Shown here: piece by piece, positions 1 to 7,234 of the stretch | Numbering within the stretch: the first letter of the stretch is position 1 | How the letters are laid out: each line of letters opens with the position of its first letter | DNA from: a virus | Direction: 5' to 3' (one strand) | Virus record (IMG/VR): IMGVR_UViG_3300025913_000036 | Coordinates: 1-64,000 of that record | DNA: 64,000 nt | The notes under the pieces: model-generated | What the model was told of the DNA's origin: nothing | Databases searched by the model: none | Seen by the model: only the letters and a program-made list of their open reading frames with translations | Program-made: the position numbers and the translations under genes

Positions 1-9
1 GCAATTTGT

Positions 10-282
10 ATGAAAACCATCATTAAAATTGCTATCGGAGTTGCCGCAGGCCTGACAATATTTGCGATTGCTACTTTCATGGTTTTGTTTGGTGGGTTGC
101 TCGCCATGAAGAACGGACTTAGCAATAAGCAGCCAGCATCGAGCACGACTACGGAAAGTCATTATGTGATGGAGCCTGGGTCTGCCCACGACGCTGCCGA
201 GGCAAGGACGGTATCTGCTCCTAGCAACACACGAATGGGTGCTCCCATCACTCCGCCAACCGATAGCCAGCCGAACAAGTAA
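10..282 (+). CDS. small membrane protein, unknown function
   Basis: This 90-aa protein has one strong hydrophobic segment at about residues 5-33, preceded by lysines, and a Ser/Thr/Pro-rich hydrophilic tail. That predicts a single-pass inner-membrane protein. It lies 12 bases upstream of the Imm-like gene and is probably cotranscribed with it, so a role in superinfection exclusion is an inference from context. Only nine bases precede the start in the window and they show no ribosome binding site, so the true start may differ. Confidence 0.6.
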   Translation: MKTIIKIAIGVAAGLTIFAIATFMVLFGGLLAMKNGLSNKQPASSTTTESHYVMEPGSAHDAAEARTVSAPSNTRMGAPITPPTDSQPNK

Positions 283-294
283 AGAGACACAGTC

Positions 295-510
295 ATGAAC
301 CCGCAGGACCAATCACAACTAACGGCGGGTCTTGGATGGATCATTCTATGTGTGTTTATTTACTTTTTGCCTGCCTTCGTAGGTGCCATCCGTGGTAAAA
401 GAAATGCCATCGCCATATTGATGCTGACCGTGTTCCTCGGCTGGACCTTCGTGGGATGGGTTATTGCACTAGTGTGGTCATGTATGGCAGAGCCAGACCA
501 TCGACACTAG
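295..510 (+). CDS. superinfection immunity (Imm-like) membrane protein
   Basis: This 71-aa protein has two hydrophobic helices (about residues 13-32 and 40-62) joined by a short loop with the sequence RGKRNA. It ends with the GWTFVGWVIALVWS pattern typical of the Superinfection immunity family (T4 Imm-like, Pfam Imm_superinfect). Members sit in the inner membrane and block DNA injection by related phages. It is transcribed opposite to the neighbouring tail genes, as expected of a moron expressed separately from the late block. Confidence 0.85.
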   Translation: MNPQDQSQLTAGLGWIILCVFIYFLPAFVGAIRGKRNAIAILMLTVFLGWTFVGWVIALVWSCMAEPDHRH

Positions 511-533
511 TGCCACACGATGAAGACCTTCCG

Positions 534-842
534 CTACTTCAGCCCTGACCGCTCATTGAACTCCTGTATGCGGCCCCACTCCATATCGACCATGCGATTA
601 TGCTGGCTGCGGTCTGGAGTTAGTTTCAAGTATCCGTACTTGCCCATCAGGTACAGATAGACTTCCGCGACTGCTAGAGGCATATTGCCAGGAGAGCCAT
701 GAACCAGCGGCTCTCCACGACGTGCTCTAAGCCACTCCAACATCCCAGGATGCTTCGGAGCCTGAACCTTCGACCCTGACACAATTTGCATTACGGCAGC
801 GTCAAGGTCTTCAGGGCCAAAGGGTTTAGGCTGTCCTTCCAT
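534..842 (-). CDS. tail assembly chaperone, frameshift-encoded C-terminal part (T-like)
   Basis: This open frame of up to 102 aa overlaps the 3' end of the gene at 791-1273 in the -1 frame. The overlap contains the heptamers AAACCCT and CCCTTTG, read as A AAC CCT TTG in the upstream frame. This fits the lambda G/GT arrangement, in which a fraction of ribosomes shift to make a longer chaperone, here about 246 aa. It is therefore probably translated mainly as the tail of that fusion, although an ATG is present at 842. Its place between tail tube and (across the window edge) tape measure agrees. Confidence 0.75.
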   Translation of the reverse strand: MEGQPKPFGPEDLDAAVMQIVSGSKVQAPKHPGMLEWLRARRGEPLVHGSPGNMPLAVAEVYLYLMGKYGYLKLTPDRSQHNRMVDMEWGRIQEFNERSGLK

Positions 843-1273
843 TCGATCAGGCGGTTCTCCAGAATGTAGACCGCTTCGTCGGGCAGCTTCGATAGACCAC
901 GTGCATCCAAAGAGTAGTCATCCTTATCGTAGGTCCAATCTTCTAAAAGCGTAAGTACCCATGACTTCGGATACATCGAGGGATGCTCAACCATGTTGCC
1001 GGTTCCATCGTTCTTCCATTGCAGGGATCGGGCCTTGTCGATGTCAGCGCCCGTAACATTCTCGCGGAACTTGACTTTGATCCACTCGCCGCCAGGCATC
1101 GCCTGCTCGATCTTATCGTCCGTATCTAGCGTGGTCTGCACCAGTTCTTCGCGCTCTGATCCGTCTTCTTCCCTAATGATCTTCCGCGCGTTCACGCGAA
1201 ACGATGCGAGAGTGTCACGATGAAAAGCCCGCCGCCTGCCTTCAACCTTGACCTGATAGTATTCGATGTCCAC
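791..1273 (-). CDS. tail assembly chaperone (G-like)
   Basis: This 160-aa acidic protein lies directly after the tail tube gene. It starts with GTG, preceded by AAGGAGAGAAC. No motif is diagnostic, but the position, the size and the slippery site in its last 15 codons match the lambda gpG type, which coats the tape measure protein before tail tube polymerisation. A promoter and hairpin precede the gene (1293-1362), suggesting that expression can be adjusted separately from the tube. Confidence 0.75.
   Translation of the reverse strand: MDIEYYQVKVEGRRRAFHRDTLASFRVNARKIIREEDGSEREELVQTTLDTDDKIEQAMPGGEWIKVKFRENVTGADIDKARSLQWKNDGTGNMVEHPSMYPKSWVLTLLEDWTYDKDDYSLDARGLSKLPDEAVYILENRLIEWKDSLNPLALKTLTLP
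818..827 (-). promoter_or_regulatory. -1 ribosomal frameshift site
   Basis: On the minus strand the sequence reads AAACCCTTTG. In the frame of the upstream chaperone this is A AAC CCT TTG, so both AAACCCT and CCCTTTG satisfy the X XXY YYZ rule. The -1 frame then runs open to 534, giving the fused chaperone. Confidence 0.8.
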
Positions 1274-1292
1274 GTTCTCTCCTTATAAAGAA

Positions 1293-1319
1293 GCCGATGG
1301 GATGTGGGTTCCCATCGGC
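1293..1319 (-). terminator. hairpin in leader of tail chaperone gene
   Basis: A perfect 9-bp stem (GCCGATGGG / CCCATCGGC) with a 9-nt loop is followed on the minus strand by TTCTTTAT and then the ribosome binding site. It could terminate transcription from the tail tube, act as an attenuator, or stabilise the 5' end of mRNA starting at about 1327. Confidence 0.55.
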
Positions 1320-1333
1320 AAAAGCCTGTTCCT

Positions 1334-1362
1334 ATTATGACACTGTTATACCAAAGTGTCCA
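1334..1362 (-). promoter_or_regulatory. sigma70-type promoter for tail chaperone
   Basis: On the minus strand a -35 TGGACA (1357-1362) and a -10 CATAAT (1334-1339) are separated by 17 bp. The -35 lies in GTGGACACTT, related to the GTAGACACTT boxes of the switch at 43.8 kb. A dyad GACACT-N10-AGTGTC overlaps the promoter and may be an operator. Confidence 0.55.
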
Positions 1363-1372
1363 CATGTGTATC

Positions 1373-2296
1373 CTAATAGGCAACCACGACTGCCGGGTTC
1401 CCGCCAGCGGAAGTATCGATAATCGAAAACGTCGTGCTTACATTGCCAAGGGCGGTCGTGATTGGCTTGAAGCGGTTATCACGCTTTAGCGCCAGCGTGA
1501 ACTTGAAGCGGCCCGTGCCGATAGCCATGTCGGTGCTGATCTTGACGATGACCGATCCGGTATCCGCGATCTGCGTGGGCGCTCCAGGCTCCTGATCGAA
1601 GGTAGCCACGCCGGAGAACATCGTGCTTGCGATGTCGGCGGGATGGTTATCTCCATTGTAGTAGTAACGAGCGCCCTGGCCGCGCAGGAAGGTAAGCTGG
1701 AAGCCCTTGACGCCATCCAGCCCTGTCACTTCGATTGCGGCTGCTGGCGTAAGCTGGCCCGCATCGGGAACCTGCGCCGTATAGGTGAAGGCAGGCGCGG
1801 CTTCGATGACTTCCCCGGAGAGAAGCGTAGTGCCATATCCCGCGAAGTCTTCCGCCCAACGGCTCTTAAAGCCCATCATGACGGCGCACGGACCACCCTC
1901 GGCATGGGATGCCAGATCGATACGCTCGCACCGGCACCAGTCGTATACCCGCGTCTCGAAGTCATCGAGAAAGGCGAACGCGAAGCGGTCCGTGTTATTG
2001 GTCGTATCGACGCCCAGGAGCGAATTGAACAGGTCGGCGTTACTCCATCCCGCCGCGCCGTTGCGAGGCTTGATACAGGTATGCAGGGAGAAGCGGGGCG
2101 CTTTCTTGCCCGCGACCACGATGGACGGGTACGTACTGGAGTTGATTGTCGGTAAGTACTGGTTATTGTCCGGGTTCTCAGGCGCTCCATCGGTAAGGAG
2201 CAGGTTCCTTTGAACCGACACCGTGTACGGTCCCGCGCCGCCGCGCTTCATGAACGGCACGGGATACGCATAAGGATGGCTGACTAGGGAAGTCAT
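1373..2296 (-). CDS. probable major tail (tube) protein
   Basis: This 307-aa protein has no signal peptide or membrane segment and is rich in beta-prone stretches, as in tube subunits. It lies between the connector genes and the tail assembly chaperone pair, the classical position of the tail tube gene. The ATG follows an AAGGA ribosome binding site. Its leader holds a terminator-like hairpin, a copy of the 18-bp dyad, and an 11-nt complement to the start codon region. The assignment rests on gene order rather than on a recognised motif. Confidence 0.65.
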   Translation of the reverse strand: MTSLVSHPYAYPVPFMKRGGAGPYTVSVQRNLLLTDGAPENPDNNQYLPTINSSTYPSIVVAGKKAPRFSLHTCIKPRNGAAGWSNADLFNSLLGVDTTNNTDRFAFAFLDDFETRVYDWCRCERIDLASHAEGGPCAVMMGFKSRWAEDFAGYGTTLLSGEVIEAAPAFTYTAQVPDAGQLTPAAAIEVTGLDGVKGFQLTFLRGQGARYYYNGDNHPADIASTMFSGVATFDQEPGAPTQIADTGSVIVKISTDMAIGTGRFKFTLALKRDNRFKPITTALGNVSTTFSIIDTSAGGNPAVVVAY

Positions 2297-2310
2297 CGGT
2301 TGGTTATCCT

Positions 2311-2372
2311 TCCAAAAAGAAAAGCGGTTTCGCTAAAATGCGACCCGTGGGTCACACTCTGCGAAACCGCTT
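2311..2372 (-). terminator. intrinsic terminator with an 18-bp dyad in its loop
   Basis: A 12-bp stem (AAGCGGTTTCGC / GCGAAACCGCTT, 2322-2333 with 2361-2372) is followed on the minus strand by TTTTCTTTTT. The loop is the 18-bp dyad at 2339-2356. About 34 bp are nearly identical to the element at 17413-17464. Confidence 0.7.
2339..2356. repeat. dispersed 18-bp dyad, copy 1
   Basis: Plus strand TGCGACCCGTGGGTCACA, inside the terminator loop upstream of the tail tube gene. Confidence 0.8.
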
Positions 2373-2433
2373 CACGATTTAGCATCATCCAGCAGGATTG
2401 GAGTACCAACCGATGCCGGGAGTATTCGATTAT

Positions 2434-2757
2434 CTAGCTCAGGCTGTTGCGGGCATCCCTGGCTTCCGAGAGCCACACGCTAAAGTGATTTCGTACCTGG
2501 GAAGCGGGAACCGTTCTGCTGTCCCTGCCTACGGTCGCAAGCCCTTCCTCCAGCTTCGCGATGATCCCGTCCCATAGGGTAGCCGCTAGTTTGGCGTCGG
2601 TGTTGCTGTCCACAATGGCGCGGACCGGGGGAACTACCGGATGGATGGGCTGCCCGCCTAGCGGTACATTCTGAGCCGACTGCTCGACTTTTGGGGCCTG
2701 CGCCGCCGATGACTGATCCTTAACTTCTTCTGCCACGATGCTTCTCCTTATTTTCAA
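2434..2757 (-). CDS. small structural-module protein, unknown
   Basis: This 107-aa protein has an Ala/Gln/Pro-rich N-terminal half that looks disordered and a helical C-terminal half (about residues 55-107). It starts one base after the end of the upstream connector gene and is followed by the terminator-dyad element. No family is recognised; a minor tail or completion role is only inferred from position. Confidence 0.6.
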   Translation of the reverse strand: MKIRRSIVAEEVKDQSSAAQAPKVEQSAQNVPLGGQPIHPVVPPVRAIVDSNTDAKLAATLWDGIIAKLEEGLATVGRDSRTVPASQVRNHFSVWLSEARDARNSLS

Positions 2758-2758
2758 G

Positions 2759-3427
2759 TTAGCCTTGAAGCAGGCCGCTATGCACGAACATGATGCCGTA
2801 GGCTACTTCGTCTCCGAAGTCCTTGGTGAAGTAGCCCTTATTGCCGAAGATGGCCTTGCAGTCGGAGAGTTGATCCCACTGCGGATTTCCATTGCCATCC
2901 AGGTCTGCCACGCGCTCCCTGGATGGCAATGTCAGGGTTCGATAATCCACGAAGCCGCTGTTATCGGGCAGGACGCCGACGAAGTTCAGCACCCTGGCCC
3001 TGAGCCAATCGCTGATGATTTCCTGCGCGATCAGGCGCGTCGTCTGCTGGTAGTCTTCCGCATCGGACAGGAACGCATCGGGATGCAGGTACGCATAGAC
3101 GGCTGTGAAGAACTCATCCCGAGTGTTTCCCTGGATATAGACGCGGCTGCTCTGTACGTCCATGCCTTCGCGCTGCGCCATGCCGGTAACGATCCTAATA
3201 TGCAGCCATCCATACTTACCCATATCGGGAAGTTTCTCCAGATCGCCTTTCTTCACGCAGGTATCGGGAACGATGGCTCCGTACTCCTGGCTCAGATAGA
3301 ATACTTCGGGAGCATAGAGCGGCGCGTTCTGAAAGGCAAGGTTCAGATCAGGTATCGCCTGCTTTATAATGCTCTCCAGGGCGTATATCCTGCCAAGGCC
3401 GGCGTTAGGTTTATCAGGCCGCCACAT
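2759..3427 (-). CDS. probable tail completion or tail terminator protein
   Basis: This 222-aa protein starts at an ATG that overlaps the end of the 542-aa gene by 14 bp; a longer open frame to 3532 would lie wholly inside that gene and is rejected. There are no transmembrane segments. The context, just before the tail tube, is where neck and tail terminator proteins are encoded. I do not recognise a specific family. Confidence 0.6.
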   Translation of the reverse strand: MWRPDKPNAGLGRIYALESIIKQAIPDLNLAFQNAPLYAPEVFYLSQEYGAIVPDTCVKKGDLEKLPDMGKYGWLHIRIVTGMAQREGMDVQSSRVYIQGNTRDEFFTAVYAYLHPDAFLSDAEDYQQTTRLIAQEIISDWLRARVLNFVGVLPDNSGFVDYRTLTLPSRERVADLDGNGNPQWDQLSDCKAIFGNKGYFTKDFGDEVAYGIMFVHSGLLQG

Positions 3428-5042
3428 TCGCTTCTCCCGATCCCTGCAAGATGGCCGCGATGACCTGCCTCGCAAACGCCTTCCCGATGATGGACGCGAA
3501 GCGGCTGTCGCTGGCGATGGTTCCCGACCCAAATACCTTCGGTCCTATCGGCTGAGACGCGTTAATGTGATGCGTGCTTACCCACTTGCCGTTGACCTTA
3601 AAGCGCATGGCCCGTTCGCTCACGACCGATGCCCTGCCGCCGAATACCAAGGGACCGTATCGGGCTGGCGTTGTGGTACGGGTGTAGGTCGTCTCGCCTT
3701 TGCCCTGCAAGATACCAGCTTCGCCGCCAGCTTCCCAATCGGGTGCGAACCGTAGAGTTACATCGCTCCTGTTACCCTGCGATGCACCGTATTGGGCTTT
3801 CATCGTGCCGTGCTCTAAGCACATGCGTAGCCTTCTTGTGGGCTGGCTATGGACCGCATTGTCGTAAGCCGTGAGAATATCTTCCCGCATCGCATCCGAT
3901 AGCTGTTTCAGGTTTTCATCGGACAGCACCATACCGAACCGCTGCTCGATACCCTTGCCGCTAATGAAAAGCTGATGCTGCCCATCGCTTCTCTGAAAGG
4001 CCGTAAGACCTGACCACTCGAATTGCTCTGGAGACTGATACTCGTTCTGCGGCCCATACTGGCTTCTACGATTAAACTGTTCGGTAAGCCACGCAATGCG
4101 CTTGCCTTCATCGATGGTATAGAAGCTATCCTTCGTGGCCTGATACACGGCATCGATGGCGACTTCCCGATTGAATTCAGCGGTATCGCCAGGGAACCGT
4201 TTGTAGTAGGCGTCTTCGCCCGTGTCTTCATCGACATCATCGGGATGCAGGGCAAGACCTTCGAGCCTGGAGCCTTTTGTGTACACGTCATCGATATTGC
4301 CGTCGCCACCGATGCCCACGGTATTGAAGAGGCGTTCCTGGTTCATGGCGATCAGGTAGCCTTCGAGCGTGCTCCTTCCGCCAGCAGCTTCGATGCGCTT
4401 TTCCCGCTCCTTGCGGCTCTCCCGATCTTCGCTGTTGCGCTGGTCTATCCCGTATCCGCTTTCCGCATCGAGCACCTGACCGACTTCTTCGTCCGATAGC
4501 TTCCTAGCGAAGTTGGAAGTCAGCTTGTCAGGCAGGATCGCCTTGATGTCCCTGGCTTCCTTGATCGCTTCCGCCGCCTTCGTCATGGAAATCGTAATCA
4601 GCTTCTTCGCATCTTCCATGTGCCTCTCAGGGAGTTTTCCCTGCTGCATCATGATAAGAAGCTGCTTGCTGTCTTTGTCGAGCATCAGGCGCGGATCGAT
4701 GTCGCTTAGGCTGACGCCGTTGATGGAAATGCCTGATTTCGGCCTTGCGCTTTTCTCGACTACACTGGATACAGAATGATTATCCCGCGCTTCTTCATCG
4801 CCATATTTGACCGGATTTGACTTGGCCCACTGTACCGCGAACGGCTCTATCGCGGCCCTGGTCTTGGCGGTAGGCCACTTCTGCATCTTATGCAGTTCCA
4901 GACCTTGCGCCGCCAGCGACTTATGAAATTCATCGCGCTGCATCGTATGGAGGAAGAAGTCCTGGTAGCGGTCCTGGTAGTCTTCCGCCGTCAGCTTCCC
5001 GCGTGGATCGAGCGTTTGCCGTATGATGTCTTCGATGTCCAT
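3414..5042 (-). CDS. large structural-module protein, unknown
   Basis: This 542-aa soluble protein has a charged helical N-terminal half (Lys/Glu/Arg-rich around residues 190-230) and a C-terminal part rich in Gly, Arg and Thr. It lies between two connector-like genes and the tail completion candidate. It is too large for a usual head-tail connector, so it may be a minor head protein of the Mu gpF kind or a multidomain neck protein. No catalytic motif is evident. Confidence 0.55.
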   Translation of the reverse strand: MDIEDIIRQTLDPRGKLTAEDYQDRYQDFFLHTMQRDEFHKSLAAQGLELHKMQKWPTAKTRAAIEPFAVQWAKSNPVKYGDEEARDNHSVSSVVEKSARPKSGISINGVSLSDIDPRLMLDKDSKQLLIMMQQGKLPERHMEDAKKLITISMTKAAEAIKEARDIKAILPDKLTSNFARKLSDEEVGQVLDAESGYGIDQRNSEDRESRKEREKRIEAAGGRSTLEGYLIAMNQERLFNTVGIGGDGNIDDVYTKGSRLEGLALHPDDVDEDTGEDAYYKRFPGDTAEFNREVAIDAVYQATKDSFYTIDEGKRIAWLTEQFNRRSQYGPQNEYQSPEQFEWSGLTAFQRSDGQHQLFISGKGIEQRFGMVLSDENLKQLSDAMREDILTAYDNAVHSQPTRRLRMCLEHGTMKAQYGASQGNRSDVTLRFAPDWEAGGEAGILQGKGETTYTRTTTPARYGPLVFGGRASVVSERAMRFKVNGKWVSTHHINASQPIGPKVFGSGTIASDSRFASIIGKAFARQVIAAILQGSGEANVAA

Positions 5043-5438
5043 TTACGTATCGGCCTCGATGTCTTCGGTGCGAACCATCGTTGCAAACCAATACACCACG
5101 ATGTCATTCACCGGCAGGAAGTCGAGATCGGAGAGGCCGTACCGAAACAGTCCGCGCTCGATAACGTCCTGCTCCGATGGCTCTCCATCATCGGGAGACA
5201 TATAGATGATGTTCATCCCGCTGTTGGCGGCGTTGCTTGCTCCCTGGTCCGATATGGTCGTGGCGGATTGCAGCCTGACCGTATCTATCAAGACCCGCTG
5301 CGGGATGCGCTCTTCTGGATGACGGTTGCCCTTACTATCGGTTCGGCCACGGCGCACGCGCACGATAGTCTGACCATCTTCGGCCAGGGCCGCATTAAAG
5401 TCTTTCCTGGCCTCCGCGCCATCGTTGCTCTTCGCCAT
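5043..5438 (-). CDS. head-tail connector-like protein, unknown
   Basis: This 131-aa protein shares its start with the stop of the preceding connector gene (1-bp overlap at 5438), indicating translational coupling. It has an Arg-rich stretch at about residues 24-40 and an acidic C-terminal half. Its size and place among the neck genes fit a head-tail joining protein, but no motif fixes the family. Confidence 0.55.
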   Translation of the reverse strand: MAKSNDGAEARKDFNAALAEDGQTIVRVRRGRTDSKGNRHPEERIPQRVLIDTVRLQSATTISDQGASNAANSGMNIIYMSPDDGEPSEQDVIERGLFRYGLSDLDFLPVNDIVVYWFATMVRTEDIEADT

Positions 5439-5884
5439 CAGAAGATTTCTTCCAGAAGGTCACGATGTCGAATAAACGGGTTGCAGTCGGTATCGAGCCT
5501 TGGCGTATGCGTATCGAGCGTGGGTACGGCCACGCCGATACCGCCATCCAGACTGCTTGCGGATGCTCTCTTGGACAGCATCAAGTATTGGTGCGCCTGG
5601 GCCACGGCATCGAGATAGGTGACGTGCGTGTCCTTCATCAGAACGACGATCTTCTGCTTCTTGCTTTCATCGGCACGAAGTCCCGCCTTGATAAGCCATC
5701 CGATGTGCGCCGCGTAGTAAAGCGCGGCGGCTGGAAGATCGGTAAGTGGAACTACAAAAGAGTTCGCTTCAAAGCGAAGCCCTTCCAGATCGGGATCGGA
5801 GAAGAAAGGAGCTTCGCTATCCCGGTCGTTTAAGAACCAGCGGAGTTTTCCACCGTCCGTCGAGAGATCATCGAACGTGCTCAT
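5438..5884 (-). CDS. probable head-tail adaptor (connector) protein
   Basis: This 148-aa, mostly helical protein contains the pattern LTDLPAAALYYAAHIGWLIKAGLRA, met in gp6-like connector proteins that extend the portal ring. It is the first gene of the connector group. The ATG has a GGAG ribosome binding site, and an 18-bp dyad lies just upstream at 5903-5920. Confidence 0.6.
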   Translation of the reverse strand: MSTFDDLSTDGGKLRWFLNDRDSEAPFFSDPDLEGLRFEANSFVVPLTDLPAAALYYAAHIGWLIKAGLRADESKKQKIVVLMKDTHVTYLDAVAQAHQYLMLSKRASASSLDGGIGVAVPTLDTHTPRLDTDCNPFIRHRDLLEEIF

Positions 5885-5902
5885 TGCTTCTCCGATAAAA
5901 AG

Positions 5903-5920
5903 TGTGACCCTTGGGTCGCA
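5903..5920. repeat. dispersed 18-bp dyad, copy 2
   Basis: Plus strand TGTGACCCTTGGGTCGCA, in the 45-bp gap between the fibre-like gene and the connector gene. On the sense (minus) strand the third base pair would be C.A, so a pure RNA hairpin would be imperfect here. Confidence 0.75.
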
Positions 5921-5929
5921 TTCCGCCGA

Positions 5930-7219
5930 TTAGTTGTGGATCACGACAGTCAGGCTGTTCGTGTTCGGATAGGTCACGATATTTCCTGACCCATCGGTTA
6001 CTTTCCACCGGCGATAGTAGGTTCCCACTGTCGCCAAATCCGTACCTGTCAGTGTATAGTATGCCACGCCGCCCGTCGCAAATGCAATGGTGGCTGCGGA
6101 GTTCACTACCGGAGAGCCGCCTGTTATCGGCACAAGCTGGAAGTTTACGGTCTTGCCTGTCAGGTCGATGGGAGTGCCATTCGGATAGCGAAGCGTCTCC
6201 TGAACTACCACGCCCACATCGTTTGCCTGGAACGTCAGGCTGGCCTTGACCGCAGGCTGGTTATCGATGTAGACCATGTAAGGCCGGATGCCGGTAATGC
6301 CCGATGCCGTTACCGCGCCACCACTGGTGATCGCCAGGGCAGAGAAGTTGGTGGGAAGAGTAAATGTCGCCATGCGGCTGCTGATGGTCGCGTTCAGATT
6401 ATCGTTAAGCAGCTTGCCGAAGGTTCCCGCCGTGGTGTAGCTGGATGTCAGGCTGGACCACGGCGCTGCAACGCCGGAAAGCAGGGTGAAGATGCTGCCT
6501 ATCGAGGGAGAGAGGGTGTTCGTGGCATTCAGCGCATCCATCACATCGGCGGCGTTCTCGGTATGCTCTTGCACCAGGAAGGCCATCTGCGGCCTGATCT
6601 GATAGACCGTTGTGCTGTCGGGCGTGCCATTGGGCCACGCGGCTACGGTAGCGGTCTTCGTGGTGGTATTGTAGGCCGTTATCAGAGTGGCGACGCTGGC
6701 CTTGGCTCCCGTTCCCGATTGCAGGAAGATGTACTGGCCTGAGAGGTCGTAGGAAGGAGCGCCCGCGCGAAGCTGGAGGGTCGTGGATGTCCCTGCCTGG
6801 GCCGTGCCGTACTCGACGGCCAGGGACGCAAGCAGCGCGTCTCCATTGCCGTTGAGAAGCACCGTCGCGCTATCGGGATCGGGCGCGACGACGTTGTATT
6901 CGTGGTCGGAGACATCGGCTCCCGTCGCGGTGGCATGGAGCACCAGGCTTCCAAGCGTCCCGGTATCCGCCGAGGTAGCGGTCAGGGCGTACCAGCCGCT
7001 CCCGATTTCAGATACGGTTCCCGCCGGGGAGGCAAAGGCCGCGCCATTCTTGGAAAGCGTTACCGTGACGGTAAGTCCGGTCTTCCCACTGATGTGATCG
7101 GCGCTGTCGATCATCAGGAAGACCAGCTTTCGAGCGGTTGCGCTCTGCTTTAGAGTAACCTGCGCCTGGGATGTGACCGCCATCGCCAGAAGCGCGAAAA
7201 ATATCAAAAGTCTTTTCAT
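5930..7219 (-). CDS. exported fibre-like protein (BppU-type folds)
   Basis: This 429-aa protein begins with a clear signal peptide (KR, hydrophobic core FFALLAMAV, then SQAQ). Two Ig-like or BppU-N-like beta modules follow: residues about 30-110 (KLVFLMIDSADHISGKTGLT region) and about 335-429, where NGTPIDLTGKTVNFQL resembles the baseplate upper protein N-terminal fold. Such modules occur in receptor-binding or fibre proteins. A secretory signal is unusual for a virion protein. Confidence 0.65.
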   Translation of the reverse strand: MKRLLIFFALLAMAVTSQAQVTLKQSATARKLVFLMIDSADHISGKTGLTVTVTLSKNGAAFASPAGTVSEIGSGWYALTATSADTGTLGSLVLHATATGADVSDHEYNVVAPDPDSATVLLNGNGDALLASLAVEYGTAQAGTSTTLQLRAGAPSYDLSGQYIFLQSGTGAKASVATLITAYNTTTKTATVAAWPNGTPDSTTVYQIRPQMAFLVQEHTENAADVMDALNATNTLSPSIGSIFTLLSGVAAPWSSLTSSYTTAGTFGKLLNDNLNATISSRMATFTLPTNFSALAITSGGAVTASGITGIRPYMVYIDNQPAVKASLTFQANDVGVVVQETLRYPNGTPIDLTGKTVNFQLVPITGGSPVVNSAATIAFATGGVAYYTLTGTDLATVGTYYRRWKVTDGSGNIVTYPNTNSLTVVIHN

Positions 7220-7234
7220 CGTGGGGGTGTGCTC

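Larger units (their letters stand above)
2294..2415 (-). promoter_or_regulatory. nested leader element masking the tail tube start codon
   Basis: In minus-strand RNA, CATCGGTTGGT (DNA 2405-2415) is fully complementary to ACCAACCGATG (2294-2304), which contains the ATG of the tail tube gene. The terminator hairpin at 2322-2372 lies in the loop between the two arms. Together they could control both elongation and initiation for this abundant protein. The pairing is seen in the sequence; the function is inferred. Confidence 0.5.

Noticed and set aside
1643-2213. Plus-strand open frames opposite the tail tube gene
   Set aside because: Both are antisense shadows; the minus-strand gene has proper start, context and composition.
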